Source: Jeotgalibacillus sp. S-D1 (lineage in GTDB: Bacteria; Bacillota; Bacilli; Bacillales; Jeotgalibacillaceae). From it: a stretch of 64,000 bases of DNA. Each line of letters opens with the position of its first letter. The first letter of the stretch is position 1. The position numbers and the translations under genes are program-made. Location of the stretch: contig NZ_SMZR01000001.1 of assembly GCF_004358665.1 (NCBI RefSeq), positions 1,302,001-1,366,000 of the forward strand, read 5' to 3'. Below the pieces are notes generated by a model. The model made no database searches. It had not been told where the DNA came from and saw nothing but the letters and a program-made list of their open reading frames with translations. Below are positions 63,910-64,000 of this stretch, piece by piece.

Positions 63910-64000
63910 CTGACTTTTCCACTCCTTCACAACGGTATATATCCCCGTATCCCCAAAGATATAAACCAATTACAGCCTTCTAATAGTATATCTCCTAAAA

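Overview
The window looks like a chromosomal segment of an endospore-forming member of the Bacillaceae. It is moderately AT-rich, it has strong AAGGAGG-type ribosome binding sites with frequent TTG and GTG starts, and nearly every gene has a recognisable Bacillus subtilis counterpart, including sporulation-linked families (SpoVR, YhaL, YjcZ, YheE). I see no rRNA, tRNA, CRISPR array, prophage or insertion sequence. It reads as core chromosome with local rearrangements relative to B. subtilis; the genus and species cannot be fixed from sequence inspection alone. Gene names follow B. subtilis and come from remembered family sequences, not from a database search.

Layout. 0-6.3 kb: a truncated enoyl-CoA hydratase gene, an ABC1/UbiB-type kinase, then lcfB, a 48-residue membrane protein, lplJ and yhfI on the minus strand, and yhfH. 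6.5-11.7 kb: an acetate/succinate transporter, the haem operon hemE-hemH-hemY, and the haem-degrading monooxygenase hmoB. 11.7-21.7 kb: a PAP2 phosphatase, an M20 amidohydrolase, ecsA-ecsB, hit, trpP (with a TRAP-type leader), yhaH, scoC, several small membrane or spore proteins, prsA and yhaL. 21.7-31.6 kb: yhaM, an MFS exporter, yhaQ-yhaP, yhzD, yhaR, hemZ, yheB-yheA, yheE. 31.6-36.0 kb: a PucR-type regulator, msmX, fumC, yheG. 36.0-36.5 kb: an intergenic 21-bp tandem repeat. 36.5-40.8 kb: the heterodimeric multidrug exporter bmrC-bmrD behind a long leader with a 24-codon ORF and two terminators. 40.9-48.0 kb: a tiny membrane peptide, a universal stress protein, a TetR regulator, tatA, gltT, a catalytically degenerate ArsC-like protein, kynU-kynB, a membrane protein and an aldo/keto reductase. 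48.0-54.9 kb: a CNNM-type transporter with an unusual leader, an alpha-glucosidase, a CDF metal exporter, DedA and uppP, with two copies of a dispersed palindromic repeat. 55.2-64 kb: azoR, spoVR, a PepSY protein, yhdB, the yhcY-yhcZ two-component system, pgcA and yhcX.

How the genes work together. Haem metabolism is the densest theme: HemE, HemH and HemY, HmoB for haem breakdown, and HemZ nearby. Fatty-acid use is another: LcfB and YhaR each have a FadR-like operator. EcsA/B, ScoC and PrsA are the exoprotein and post-exponential control cluster known from B. subtilis. Tryptophan uptake (trpP) and tryptophan catabolism (kynU-kynB) both occur, with no kynA beside them. UppP and the PAP2 protein may both act on undecaprenyl or related lipid phosphates.

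Most interesting observations: (i) the bmrCD leader, where part of a 24-codon ORF can pair with the first terminator; (ii) a CNNM gene whose only good Shine-Dalgarno sequence is separated from its best start codon by a hairpin that would bring them together; (iii) a precise 21-bp tandem repeat; (iv) an ArsC-like protein that has lost all its catalytic cysteines; (v) a dispersed palindromic repeat with one full and one internally deleted copy.
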